A DNA stretch of 64,000 nt from Terriglobia bacterium (GTDB taxonomy: Bacteria; Acidobacteriota; Terriglobia; Bryobacterales; Bryobacteraceae). The translations under genes were made by a program, and so were the position numbers. How positions within the stretch are numbered: the first letter of the stretch is position 1; the number at the start of each line of letters is the position of its first letter. The stretch lies in NCBI GenBank assembly GCA_021324185.1, contig JAJPJN010000097.1, positions 53,564 through 117,563 on the forward strand. Reading direction: 5' to 3'. Below, piece by piece: positions 42,007 to 50,681 of the stretch. The notes beneath the pieces are model-generated. The model saw nothing but the letters and a program-made list of their open reading frames with translations, was not told where the DNA came from and did not search any database.

Positions 42007-44003
42007 CGGCCGCCAAATTGGAAAATGATGCTGTGCTCGCTGGGCACAGGACGGCCATCAAGCCGTGCCGGTTCAAAAATCCATTGACGCGCAGCATACT
42101 CGGCGGCAATAGCCAGCGAGCGATTCGGCTTGCCCCGGGCCTGCTGCTGTATGGCCGCTTTTACCACGTGCCCGGTCTTGTCCACGGTAACGATCACGTT
42201 TACCTGTCCCGGCGACGCAATCACCGAGGGCGGTAGCGCCGAGATCTCGGGCAGCACCTGCCGTATCGGCCGTGGCGGTACGTAGCGTGACGCGAATGCA
42301 GCCTGTCCTGCGGGACCGGATTGAGCCGGCGCGGGTTTTGTCGCGCCCGGTTCCGCGGTTGTGGTTCCGGTAGTGGGTTTGATTGCCGCTGGAGTTGCGG
42401 GCGGGCTTTGAGATGAAACGCCAGTTTGGCGAATCTCCGCATTCTGCGGCGAGGATTGTTCCGGCGCTGCAGCGGATTGACCGGCGCTTGCCTGGGGTTG
42501 GCTGGCATTGGAGTCGCGAGGTTGCGCGCCGGGTTCGCCTGCCATCGGCTGGGGCGGGGCAGACGAGGTGCTGTTTGGTGAGGATGCAGGCGGAACGGCG
42601 GCTGCCGGTGAGTTGGCGTTCGGAATGGCAGGCGCGCTCAAACGGCTCAGATCGAATCTCTGGGGCGAGGGCCGTGGTTCATCGAGAGAGGGCGTTGGTT
42701 GCACGGGTTGTGAAACCGCCACCTGAGAGGTCGCGGGAGCCGGCTCCCATACATGCACACGCTGCGTTGTCACGGGCGCGTTCACTGTGGTTTGTGAACT
42801 AGGTGCGTCCGCCGCCGCTAGATCAACCGGTTGCGCATTCGCATGGGTGCTGTCCAAAACCCGCAGGTTTTCGGCAATGCTGCTGCCGTCCTGCCCGCGA
42901 ACATCCAGCCGGAAACTGACGTCATCCGAATTCGGCCGGTACAGTACCGCGCCGTTTTCCACTTGAGCAGCATCCAGCCTCACGTCCCGGTGCTGCGCGC
43001 CATCATCTATATGAAGCGTTGCGCCGGCCGCCGAGCGCACCACGGAATTGCGCCGGTTCCAGCTCAGCAGTACACGATCTCCTTGCCCTTCGACGCGCAG
43101 ATTCAGGCCGGTGTCGGGCAGAAGAGCTCTCCAGAATGAATTCGAATTGGCAGAGGGAATACCGCGCGCCAATAAAAACGCAAACGTTCCGCCGGCGAAG
43201 ATCAAAAACAGAATCGCTGAAGAAAGCCAGGGGACGCCCGAACGCTTCGGCTGTGCAATGACAGCCGGTAGGGATGGCAGCTCACCCGCCGTGACGAGCC
43301 GCCCTTTGGGTTTTGAGCGCGGGCTCGGCGCGCTGGCCGGTTCTTCGGCGGGTCCGAAAATCGAATACGGATTCGTCCGCCGCGGCGCAGGCGCTTCTTC
43401 GCGCACCGCCAGCGCCTTTCCCTCCGCTCGCGCCGCCTTCTTTGCACGCGCCCGCATGGCAATCTCAACGGGACCTAGCAGTGCTTGAGTCGCAGAAAAT
43501 CTGGATGCGCCCCAGCGGTGCTGCTTTTCCGTGAGCGGGCCTCTTTCGGTGCGAGCGTAAAACTCAAACAGCAGTTGCCCCTCGGCTCGGCGCACGATCA
43601 ACGCGATATCTGCCGGCGAGCTGAATTGCGAATTATGAAAAGCTATGTCTGAATCATTCAGCCCGCCAACCGTGCGGAACGCGAACCACCCGGTGCGGTC
43701 GAGCCCCACCAGGCCCGGATCTCTTTGCGCGTTCACGGCAAGCTCCCGAACCGCATTCTCCAGCGTGAGCTTGCCGGCATCGATTGCTGTGATTTCGGAA
43801 TCAGCCAGTGACCGGAACGCGTGGACGGTCACTACATCTTCCTGCGACGTCCCGAACAGCAGCCCTGAGATCCCGTCCGGCATCGCCTCTGCCGTCTCCA
43901 GCCGCGAGCACAACCGGTTCGCAAATTGCGGCGCGATGCGGATGGTCGAAGCAGGCTGCGAGTTATACGAGGGTGTCTCAGTGCTTTCGTCTGTCACGTT
44001 CAT
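42003..44003 (-). CDS. TonB-family protein with N-terminal MPN-like domain
   Basis: The 666-residue protein has an N-terminal domain (about 20-165) with GISGLLFGTSQEDVVTVHAF and WFAFRTVGGLNDSDIAFHNSQF, reminiscent of MPN/JAMM domains (G-x-L-x-G start, then a W-Y-R-T-H-x-x-G-L-x-L-S-like strand) but lacking H-x-H, so any protease activity should be lost. One membrane helix follows (about 262-283), then a beta domain (about 300-385), a Pro/Ala/Gln/Ser-rich linker and a C-terminal TonB_C domain (about 575-666, VNVIVTVDKTGHVVKAAI, AAEYAARQWIFEPARLDGRPV). ATG 44003 is preferred to an upstream TTG. Topology suggests a cytoplasmic sensor linked to a periplasmic TonB-like end. Confidence 0.75.
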   Translation of the reverse strand: MNVTDESTETPSYNSQPASTIRIAPQFANRLCSRLETAEAMPDGISGLLFGTSQEDVVTVHAFRSLADSEITAIDAGKLTLENAVRELAVNAQRDPGLVGLDRTGWFAFRTVGGLNDSDIAFHNSQFSSPADIALIVRRAEGQLLFEFYARTERGPLTEKQHRWGASRFSATQALLGPVEIAMRARAKKAARAEGKALAVREEAPAPRRTNPYSIFGPAEEPASAPSPRSKPKGRLVTAGELPSLPAVIAQPKRSGVPWLSSAILFLIFAGGTFAFLLARGIPSANSNSFWRALLPDTGLNLRVEGQGDRVLLSWNRRNSVVRSAAGATLHIDDGAQHRDVRLDAAQVENGAVLYRPNSDDVSFRLDVRGQDGSSIAENLRVLDSTHANAQPVDLAAADAPSSQTTVNAPVTTQRVHVWEPAPATSQVAVSQPVQPTPSLDEPRPSPQRFDLSRLSAPAIPNANSPAAAVPPASSPNSTSSAPPQPMAGEPGAQPRDSNASQPQASAGQSAAAPEQSSPQNAEIRQTGVSSQSPPATPAAIKPTTGTTTAEPGATKPAPAQSGPAGQAAFASRYVPPRPIRQVLPEISALPPSVIASPGQVNVIVTVDKTGHVVKAAIQQQARGKPNRSLAIAAEYAARQWIFEPARLDGRPVPSEHSIIFQFGGR

Positions 44004-44090
44004 ACGCAAACCTTTGAATTTGAGTAAACTTCTACTCTACTCGTTCCCGTGCGAGCAAAATGGGGGTAGACTCATTCCAAGAGGTGGTTT

Positions 44091-45167
44091 GTGGCTTTGA
44101 AAGCGTGGCTCTCGGTAGTTGGCTCGCTTGTGGGATTTTGCAGTGCAGGCCTTGCGCAGGAGGTAATTTCAGCCCAGTCGGGGGCCATTCATTTTTCCGA
44201 GGGAACGGTACTTGTGGACGGCGTTCCGCTCGATCGCAAACCGGCTACGTTTCCTCTATTAAAAGAGAACTCCGTTCTGCAGACGAAAAAGGGCCGGGTG
44301 GAACTGCTCTTAACCCCGGGAACATTTTTGCGGCTCGATGAGAACTCGTCGGTCAAAATGCTTTCGACTGCCTTGACCGCTACCTCTATCGAGTTCCTCA
44401 GTGGCTCCGCCATTTTGGACGCCGTTGCAGCCGAAGGCGACATTCCCGTCACATTACGCTACAAGCAGGCAACAGTCACTTTCGCTAAACCTGGGCTGTA
44501 TCGTATCGATTCCGATACGCAGGTGCTTCAGGCATACAGCGGCGAAGCACTGGTGAAGCAGGATGAAAAACAGACGCAGGTAGATCCCAGCCGTCTTTAC
44601 TTTTTTGAACTCGCGACCGATACCAAAAAATTCAGCACCGGCACGGATGATGACTTTCTGGCTTGGGCGCACAACCGAAGCCAGGTGATAGCGGAAGAAA
44701 ATCAGGCCGTTCAAGCCGAGGATGACGATAACGCGGATGCCGATCTTGGCGCTGCGCCGTTGTTCAACTACAACGTTCCTTCCGGCCCAATCGGCATAAC
44801 ACCCGGTTTATCCAGTACCGGCGGCATCTACCCGTATGGTTATCCCTACGGTTCTTTCTATTTCAATACCTACGCGCCGTCTTCGTTCTGGCCCCTCCCG
44901 CCGCTTCCGGCGCCGGCATTGATCATTGGCCGCTGGCCGCGTCACAATATTTCTCCCCACTGGCCGCGTTCCGGAACGTGGAACTCACGGCCATCTGCCG
45001 CGGCGAGCATCCTTCCCTCGCACCCGATTCCGGTGACTCCCCACATCAACTACGCGCGCCCGATGACTCCGCTTACGCCGCATCCGATCTACAGTCACCC
45101 GGCCTATGCGCACCCGATGGCCACGCCGCACGTGGCCTCTCCTGCGGTACACGTGGGCCGGAGATAA
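44091..45167 (+). CDS. Exported FecR-domain protein
   Basis: The 358-residue protein has a signal peptide (1-22, ending GLAQE), then a FecR-like beta domain (about 25-165) with NSVLQTKKGRVELLLTPGTFLRLDENSSVKM and a KPGLYRIDSD strand. After about residue 210 it becomes low complexity: Pro/Tyr/Gly-rich (YPYGYPYGSFYFNTY) and a His/Pro tail (PMTPLTPHPIYSHPAYAHPM). It is not a sigma-factor regulator in the classical sense because no sigma factor is nearby and it is exported. The start is GTG 44091 with an AGAGG ribosome site. It diverges from the TonB-C gene across 87 bases, and converges on the VWA gene. Confidence 0.82.
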   Translation: MALKAWLSVVGSLVGFCSAGLAQEVISAQSGAIHFSEGTVLVDGVPLDRKPATFPLLKENSVLQTKKGRVELLLTPGTFLRLDENSSVKMLSTALTATSIEFLSGSAILDAVAAEGDIPVTLRYKQATVTFAKPGLYRIDSDTQVLQAYSGEALVKQDEKQTQVDPSRLYFFELATDTKKFSTGTDDDFLAWAHNRSQVIAEENQAVQAEDDDNADADLGAAPLFNYNVPSGPIGITPGLSSTGGIYPYGYPYGSFYFNTYAPSSFWPLPPLPAPALIIGRWPRHNISPHWPRSGTWNSRPSAAASILPSHPIPVTPHINYARPMTPLTPHPIYSHPAYAHPMATPHVASPAVHVGRR

Positions 45168-45168
45168 T

Positions 45169-46089
45169 CTACTCGATCGGAGCGTAATAGCCCAACCGCC
45201 AGCGCGCCTTCAGTTCCGGCATTCCGGGAAGAGCTTCCACTTTGACTTCCAGCTTGCGGTACTCGCCCTTACTTTCCTGCTTCAACGGCGAATAGGCAAG
45301 AACATATTGATTCCGCAACTCGATGCCGATACGCCGCGCGATATTCGGCAGGGCGCTGTAGCTGTTTGCCGGGAACACCCGCCCTCCCGTCTGTTCACAT
45401 AAGTTGGCGAGAAATGCCGGTCCGGATACCGGCCCCAAACCCAGCCCCAACTTCGCAAGTGGATCAAAAACGCCCATCGAATAGACCTGAACGTCGGCTT
45501 TGCGTATGGTCTCCTTCACCTCGCTCATCGTGTAGCGGCTGCTGTTTTCGCCTCCATCGGATATCAGCAGCAGCGCCTTGCGCGGGTTATGCGCCTGCTT
45601 CATCGTCTCCACTCCCAGGTTCACGGCATCGAGCAGAGCCGTCGTGCCGTCTGGAGTTGCCGACGCCAGCTTATCGGTGATCTCCACGGCGGAATGTGTG
45701 AACGGCACAGCTAAATTCGCGTGATCATTGAACTCAATCAGGAATGCCTCATCTTGCGCATTCATGGTCTTCAGAAACTCGCTGACAGCTTGGCGCGAGG
45801 TGGAGATCTTTGAGCCGATACTGGCGCTTGTATCTACGAGGATCCCGATGGAGAGCGGAACATCTTCGCCTGAGAACTGCGAGATCTTCTGCTCAATGCC
45901 GTCTTCAAAGACCTTGAAATTTTTCTTCTCGAGTCCGAGGACAAAGCGATTTGAGCGATCGGTTACCGACACCGGAACTACCACCAGCGTTGTTCGTACG
46001 CCGAACTTCGCGCCGGCTGTCTGTTGCGGATTGGCCGTTGCGCCGAACAGCAACCAGGCGAAAACAAAGGCTGCGCCGCGCAACAACAC
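45169..46089 (-). CDS. Exported VWA-domain protein (acidobacterial VWFA-related type)
   Basis: This 306-residue secreted protein has a signal peptide (1-22), a short beta domain with VPVSVTDRSNRFVLGLEKKNFKVFEDG, and a VWA domain from about residue 82 with DTSASIGSK (intact DxSxS) and a later LLISDGGENSSR. The pattern V-x-V-x-D-x-x-x-x-x-v-x-x-L-x-x-x-d-F-x-v-x-e-D-G is the acidobacterial VWFA-related subfamily (TIGR03436). It starts at GTG 46089, nine bases after the stop of the dienelactone hydrolase gene on the same strand, so both may be co-transcribed. Adhesion or metal-dependent protein binding at the cell surface is family inference. Confidence 0.88.
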   Translation of the reverse strand: MLLRGAAFVFAWLLFGATANPQQTAGAKFGVRTTLVVVPVSVTDRSNRFVLGLEKKNFKVFEDGIEQKISQFSGEDVPLSIGILVDTSASIGSKISTSRQAVSEFLKTMNAQDEAFLIEFNDHANLAVPFTHSAVEITDKLASATPDGTTALLDAVNLGVETMKQAHNPRKALLLISDGGENSSRYTMSEVKETIRKADVQVYSMGVFDPLAKLGLGLGPVSGPAFLANLCEQTGGRVFPANSYSALPNIARRIGIELRNQYVLAYSPLKQESKGEYRKLEVKVEALPGMPELKARWRLGYYAPIE

Positions 46090-46098
46090 TACATCATT

Positions 46099-46905
46099 TT
46101 ACGAATGTTGCTTCAGGAGTTTTTTCCAGCGCGTCCACGCCTCATCGCGCGCCTTCTTATTGGCTTCGCTCGCATCCGGCTGCTCGCCCGACCGCATGAA
46201 CCCATGCCCGGCGCCTTCATACGTCACCGGATCGTAGGTCTTGCCGGCAGCCTTCATCGCGTCAACCGTTGCCGGAATAGTGGCGTCAATGCGGGCATCG
46301 TTTCCGGCATAGAAACCGTACACGGGCGCTTTGATGCGGGCAACAGCGTCTTTATCGATCGTCTTGCCGTCACTGGTCGTGGGTGGAGGACCGTAGAAAA
46401 CGAAAGCAGCCGATAAGTCTCCCCGATTCGTCGCATAACGGAAGCTCTGCCCGCCGCCCCAGCAGAATCCGGCGACGAATAACTTCCCGTTTGCCGCCGG
46501 TAATTTGAGCCCGTAGTCGGCTACCGCGTTCAGGTCTGCGGTAATTTGATCCGGCTTCAGCAGATGAATGCCTTGCGTGGGATCGGTAAAGCTGGAAGTC
46601 CCGCCGCCATTCGGTCCCATGCCGGACAAAAGATCCGGCGCCACCGCAATATACCCCGCAGCGGCTACTTCGTCAGCCAGTTCCTGAATCCAGTCGGATT
46701 CACCGAATATCTCGTGGATGATTAGGACGACAGGCGTTTTGTCCTTGGACTCCGGGTAGACAACAAACGTCTCCACAGAGCGGCCGTCGTGCTTGACAGT
46801 CGCCCATTCATGGTGCCGGGGCGATTCATTTAAACGTTGCCGCGCCCAGTCCTGAGCGCAGATCGGAAGAGTGACTACCGTGAGCAAAGCGAGCAATCGG
46901 GTCAT
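46099..46905 (-). CDS. Exported dienelactone hydrolase family protein
   Basis: This 268-residue alpha/beta-hydrolase has a signal peptide (1-18, ending PICAQD). The DLH signatures are VVLIIHEIFGESDWI (oxyanion and Glu/Asp network), nucleophile Cys in VAGFCWGGGQSFRYA, the acid in YGFYAGNDARID and the catalytic His in YEGAGHGFM. I start at the ATG 46905 because the signal peptide begins there; an upstream start at 46971 adds 22 untypical residues. Cys rather than Ser as nucleophile is normal for the family. The substrate is unknown; exported family members are often annotated as dienelactone hydrolase without aromatic catabolism genes nearby, as here. Confidence 0.88.
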   Translation of the reverse strand: MTRLLALLTVVTLPICAQDWARQRLNESPRHHEWATVKHDGRSVETFVVYPESKDKTPVVLIIHEIFGESDWIQELADEVAAAGYIAVAPDLLSGMGPNGGGTSSFTDPTQGIHLLKPDQITADLNAVADYGLKLPAANGKLFVAGFCWGGGQSFRYATNRGDLSAAFVFYGPPPTTSDGKTIDKDAVARIKAPVYGFYAGNDARIDATIPATVDAMKAAGKTYDPVTYEGAGHGFMRSGEQPDASEANKKARDEAWTRWKKLLKQHS

Positions 46906-47049
46906 GTCTATAGTTGTATACCAACGCTTTGGGTCGCCGTAACGAGGCCTCCGCCCGCTCCAGTGCGGCATTTTGAATGAAAAAGTGTCTGAATCCTCTG
47001 AAGTTTTGAGATACCTATTCCGATGAGTTCACTATCTGGATAAAACCGT

Positions 47050-48075
47050 ATGACGTACCGCTCACTCCTACGTGTCTTCTCATCGGATCTGGCTATAGAT
47101 CTGGGAACGGCAAATACGCTCGTCTATGTTGCCGGCAAGGGTATTGTCCTGAATGAACCATCCATTGTGGCTGTCAATCGGCACAGCGGCGAAGTAATCG
47201 GATGTGGCACCGAGGCCAAAGAGATGTTGGGCCGGACACCGTCGAGTGTCGTGGCTATACGCCCTTTGCGGGATGGCGTTATCGCCGATTTCAAGATGGC
47301 CGAGCGTATGCTCAACTACTTCATCCAAAAGGCTCATAAGCGTAAAAGCTGGGTCCATCCACGCATCGTAATCGGAGTGCCCAGTGAGACTACGGAAGTG
47401 GAGAAGCGGGCGGTCTTGGATTCCACTTATCGCGCCAAAGCGAGCGAAGTCCACTTGGTCGAGCAGGCCATGGTGGCCGCCCTCGGCGCTGGTCTGCCTA
47501 TCGCCGAGCCAAGCGGCAACATGGTGGTCGATATTGGCGGCGGCACCACGGATATCGCCGTCATTTCGTTGTCCGGTATTGTGTACTCGCGCTCGTTGCG
47601 TATCGCCGGCAATGAGATGGACGACGCCATCATGGAATACATTAAACGCCGGTACAACCTGCTGATCGGCGAGCGTACCGCCGAAAATGTGAAAATCGCC
47701 ATCGGCTCCGCCCATCCGCTGGCACAAGGAATCAAGATGGAGGTCAAAGGCCGCGACCTCGTGCATGGCCTGCCCAAGGCGATCACGGTGACGGATGTCG
47801 AGATTCGGGAAGCGGTAGCCGATGCGGTTGCAGCGATTGTTAGCGCCGTGCGCACAGCTCTCGAACACACACCGCCTGAGTTGAGTGCCGATATCAGCGA
47901 GCGAGGCATCATTTTGACTGGCGGCGGCTCTCTGCTCCGCAATTTGGACGAGCGCATCCGCCACGAGACCGGCATGCCGGTTTTGATGGCTGATGAGCCG
48001 CTAGCCTCGGTCGTGCTCGGCACCGGCAAAATGCTCGAAGATTTTAAGCTGCTGCGCAAGATGGCGCTGAATTAG
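47050..48075 (+). CDS. mreB: Rod-shape-determining actin homologue MreB
   Basis: The 341-residue actin-like ATPase directs lateral wall synthesis at the inner membrane. The phosphate loops are DLGTANTLVYV (17-27) and DIGGGTTDIAVISL (about 161-174); the adenosine-site GGGSLLRNLDERI is near residue 290; IGVPSETTEVEKRAV is conserved. The ATG at 47050 gives a normal length. No mreC, mreD, pbp2 or rodA gene follows, since the next gene downstream is a convergent MoaD-like gene. This copy therefore stands alone, or mreCD lie elsewhere. Confidence 0.97.
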   Translation: MTYRSLLRVFSSDLAIDLGTANTLVYVAGKGIVLNEPSIVAVNRHSGEVIGCGTEAKEMLGRTPSSVVAIRPLRDGVIADFKMAERMLNYFIQKAHKRKSWVHPRIVIGVPSETTEVEKRAVLDSTYRAKASEVHLVEQAMVAALGAGLPIAEPSGNMVVDIGGGTTDIAVISLSGIVYSRSLRIAGNEMDDAIMEYIKRRYNLLIGERTAENVKIAIGSAHPLAQGIKMEVKGRDLVHGLPKAITVTDVEIREAVADAVAAIVSAVRTALEHTPPELSADISERGIILTGGGSLLRNLDERIRHETGMPVLMADEPLASVVLGTGKMLEDFKLLRKMALN

Positions 48076-48085
48076 CTTTAAAGCG

Positions 48086-48367
48086 TCATCCGCCGCTCAC
48101 TGCAGGTACAATTGAAATCTCAGCGTCGGGAGCAATGGGCGTTGCCAGCCCACCGGTGTATCGGATGTGTTCGTTTCCGACGAAGATGTTAATGTGTTCG
48201 CGAATTTGCCCCTGCTCGTTCGCAATACGGTCGCGCACTCCCGGATATACAGCCCACAGCGCCGATAACGCCTCAGCCACGGTCGCGTGCGAACTGGCGA
48301 TCTCCACTCGGTTTTGCCCGGACGTAAACTCGCGCAACGGGCCTGGAATATAGAAAACGATGGCCAT
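48086..48367 (-). CDS. MoaD/ThiS-family ubiquitin-like protein
   Basis: The 93-residue beta-grasp protein ends in Gly-Gly (VPAVSGG), the residue pair that is adenylated and thiocarboxylated in MoaD, ThiS and related sulfur carriers. The fold pattern is IVFYIPGPLREFTSG, VEIASSHATVAEALSALWAVYPGV, INIFVGNEHIRYTGG and ISIVPAVSGG. A strong AGGAG lies six bases before ATG 48367, inside the end of the kinase-propeller gene, only three bases after its stop. Neither moaE nor thiazole genes are near. MoaD-like genes paired with BNR propeller genes recur in bacteria; the biosynthetic target here is unknown. Confidence 0.88.
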   Translation of the reverse strand: MAIVFYIPGPLREFTSGQNRVEIASSHATVAEALSALWAVYPGVRDRIANEQGQIREHINIFVGNEHIRYTGGLATPIAPDAEISIVPAVSGG

Positions 48368-48370
48368 CGG

Positions 48371-50464
48371 CTAACTCCTCACACGCGGTGTCCGAGTTTG
48401 GTTCTTGACCGGCCGGGCATGATTAGAGATTGCGGAATGCGGCTTAATCGGGCCGCCCGGTGCGTCGTCGACAACTGCACTGCGCACGCAGACAATGGCC
48501 GGTAGTCCCTCATGAATTCTTTCCCAGTTGCGCCCTTCATCTGAGGAGCCGAAAAGTTGGCCGCTTCTAGTGCCGAAATAAATACCCGCCGGCTCGAGCG
48601 AGTCCGCCGTCATGGCGTCGCGCAGAACCGTTTCATAAGCACGCTTTTGCGGCAGGCCGCGCCCCAAAGCCTCCCAGGAGTTGCCACCGTTGCGTGTGCG
48701 ATAAACACGCAGGCGGCCATCGCACGAGCAGCGAAAAATATCCGATTCTACCGGGACGATGTACACACCGTCAGGATTTGCTGGATGCATCACTACCGGG
48801 AAACCGAAGTCCGAAGGTAATCCGTTGCCTACATCAGTCCAGGATTCGGCATAATCGTCCGAACGATAAACTCCCCAATGGTTCTGCAGGAAGATCCGCT
48901 CGGGTCGAGCCGGATGCAGCGCCATCTTGTGCACGCATTGCCCAAACTCGGGATACTGGTCCGGTTGATACGTAACCCGCAGCCCGCGGTTCTGCGCTGT
49001 CCAGGTTGTGCCAGCATCGGCGGTCCTGTAAACACCGGCGGCTGAGATCCCGACATACATGCGCGTCCGGTCGGCGGGGTCGAGCACAATCGTGTGCAGC
49101 GCCAGCCCGCCATTACCCGGCATCCAGCGGGGGCGATGTGGATGATTGAACAATCCCCGCGTCAGAGACCAGGTTTCGCCGCCATCTTCGGTCTTGAACA
49201 GCGCCGCGGGTTCAACCCCGCAATACAGAACATTGGGCTCCTCGGTCCGGCCTGGCGTAATTTGCCAGATGTTCTTAAGTGAAACGCCAGTGTCGATAGG
49301 AAATCGAATTGGCGCTTCTTCCGGGTTCGTCCAGCTCTTGCCGAAATCGTCACTGGTTCGCAGCAGCGTGCCCCAATAGCTCTGAGTTGCGGCCCATATG
49401 CGATGCTTGCCTTCGCGCCCGTCATAGGCAAGCGCGTACACATTGTGGCCGTGGAAATACGGACCACCCACATCAAAACGTTTTCGTTGCGCGTTGGAGC
49501 GAAAGATGAATGCTCCTTTAGTCGTACCGACAAGCAACAGGAAATCGCCTTTCCTGACGGCAACGTGCTGGACACTGTGTAAAACCGTGACTCTCGGCCC
49601 TTGCGGATTCGCCGTGCGCCTGGCGGCAATAATCGCGCCTGACTGAACAGCTTCAAGGGCGGCTTGAACCTCGCTTGCACGTTGATATCTCTGTATTGGA
49701 TCTTTGGCCAGGCAGCGCTGGATGATGGCCCACGTGCCCGGCGGCACGGGAGGGCCGAGCGCGTCTGGGCTCTCATGCATAATGGCCGAGCTGAGCTCGA
49801 AGGCGGTGCGCCCCTGAAATGGCAGGCGACCGGAAACCGCCTCATACAGGACAACTCCCAACGCCCACAAGTCGCTGCGGTAATCGCCATTCTCGCCGCG
49901 CAACAGCTCCGGCGCCATATATTGAAGAGTGCCGCTGAGGGTTGATGCCTCCTGTGCGGCTGTTAAGGACAAAGTTGCGCGTTCGGCCGCGCTGGCGACG
50001 CGTCTCGCCAGCCCGAAGTCCAGGACCTTCACCAGCCCGCCACTGCCGATAACGATATTCGCCGTTTTCAGATCGCCATGTACGATTCCGTGATCGTGAG
50101 CGCGCGCCAGCGCGCTGGCAATCTGGACGCCATACCGGAGCACCAAGTCCGGCGGCAGACCTGCCGGCGCCGCCGTTGCGTCCAGAGTTTTGCCCTGCAC
50201 CAGCTCCATGACGATATAAAGTTCGCCGCCATCGTCCCCGACTTCGTAAATTGTGCAGATATTCGGATGAGAAAGCGCAGAGGAAGCACGTGCCTCTTCC
50301 AGCAGATTCCGCGCCGAGGTCAAATTGCCTCGGATATTCTTGTTGAGAACCTTTATGGCGACATCGCGCCGCAGAACCTCATCGTAAGCGCGATAGACAA
50401 TGCCCATCCCGCCTTCTCCGATCTTGGCGTCGATTCGGTAGTGTCCTAGCGTGTTGCCGATCAC
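48371..50464 (-). CDS. Ser/Thr protein kinase fused to a BNR/sialidase-like beta-propeller
   Basis: The 697-residue protein joins a PknB-type kinase (about 8-265) to a C-terminal propeller (about 305-675). The kinase has GEGGMG (16-21), VAIK Lys38, DFG at 149-151 and an APE-like MAPELL. The catalytic loop reads HGDLKTAN (129-136), Gly for the usual Arg of HRD. The propeller has BNR Asp-box patterns such as SDDFGKSWT, TEDGGETWSL, TADAGTTWTA, SDDYAESWTD, TRNGGNSWEA and SSDEGRNWER. No membrane helix separates them, so the propeller should be cytoplasmic, unusual for kinase-sensor fusions. It starts at GTG 50464 and is followed after three bases by the MoaD-like gene. Confidence 0.9.
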   Translation of the reverse strand: MIGNTLGHYRIDAKIGEGGMGIVYRAYDEVLRRDVAIKVLNKNIRGNLTSARNLLEEARASSALSHPNICTIYEVGDDGGELYIVMELVQGKTLDATAAPAGLPPDLVLRYGVQIASALARAHDHGIVHGDLKTANIVIGSGGLVKVLDFGLARRVASAAERATLSLTAAQEASTLSGTLQYMAPELLRGENGDYRSDLWALGVVLYEAVSGRLPFQGRTAFELSSAIMHESPDALGPPVPPGTWAIIQRCLAKDPIQRYQRASEVQAALEAVQSGAIIAARRTANPQGPRVTVLHSVQHVAVRKGDFLLLVGTTKGAFIFRSNAQRKRFDVGGPYFHGHNVYALAYDGREGKHRIWAATQSYWGTLLRTSDDFGKSWTNPEEAPIRFPIDTGVSLKNIWQITPGRTEEPNVLYCGVEPAALFKTEDGGETWSLTRGLFNHPHRPRWMPGNGGLALHTIVLDPADRTRMYVGISAAGVYRTADAGTTWTAQNRGLRVTYQPDQYPEFGQCVHKMALHPARPERIFLQNHWGVYRSDDYAESWTDVGNGLPSDFGFPVVMHPANPDGVYIVPVESDIFRCSCDGRLRVYRTRNGGNSWEALGRGLPQKRAYETVLRDAMTADSLEPAGIYFGTRSGQLFGSSDEGRNWERIHEGLPAIVCVRSAVVDDAPGGPIKPHSAISNHARPVKNQTRTPRVRS

Positions 50465-50557
50465 TGAGCAGTCCTTGCTATGTGATGTCGTGGGTTGAAG
50501 GACCGAACGCGAGTAGAAAGCCGTTTCCGCATCGCAATGACGGCGAGTTGTGATATT

Positions 50558-50632
50558 TGGTAGCGCTAAGGGGAATCGAACCCCTATTTGAGCCTTGAGA
50601 GGGCTCCGTCCTAACCGTTAGACGATAGCGCC
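50558..50632 (-). tRNA. tRNA-Glu, anticodon CTC
   Basis: The minus strand folds as a tRNA: acceptor GGCGCTA with TAGCGCT (first pair G-T), D arm, anticodon stem GAGCC/GGCTC with loop CTCTCAA (anticodon CTC, reading GAG), T arm GGGG/CCCC with TTCGATT, discriminator A and encoded CCA at 50560-50558. Confidence 0.93.
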
Positions 50633-50681
50633 GGATGAGGCTAGACCCCACCAGTATAACGGTTCAACGGGCTGGCGCTTC

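Noticed and set aside
46972..47049. Sigma-70 promoter for mreB
   Set aside because: TTGAGA is present but no acceptable -10 lies at 16-18 bases; the evidence is too weak to annotate.
47080..47964. Minus-strand frame of 294 residues opposite mreB
   Set aside because: Antisense shadow of an intact MreB.
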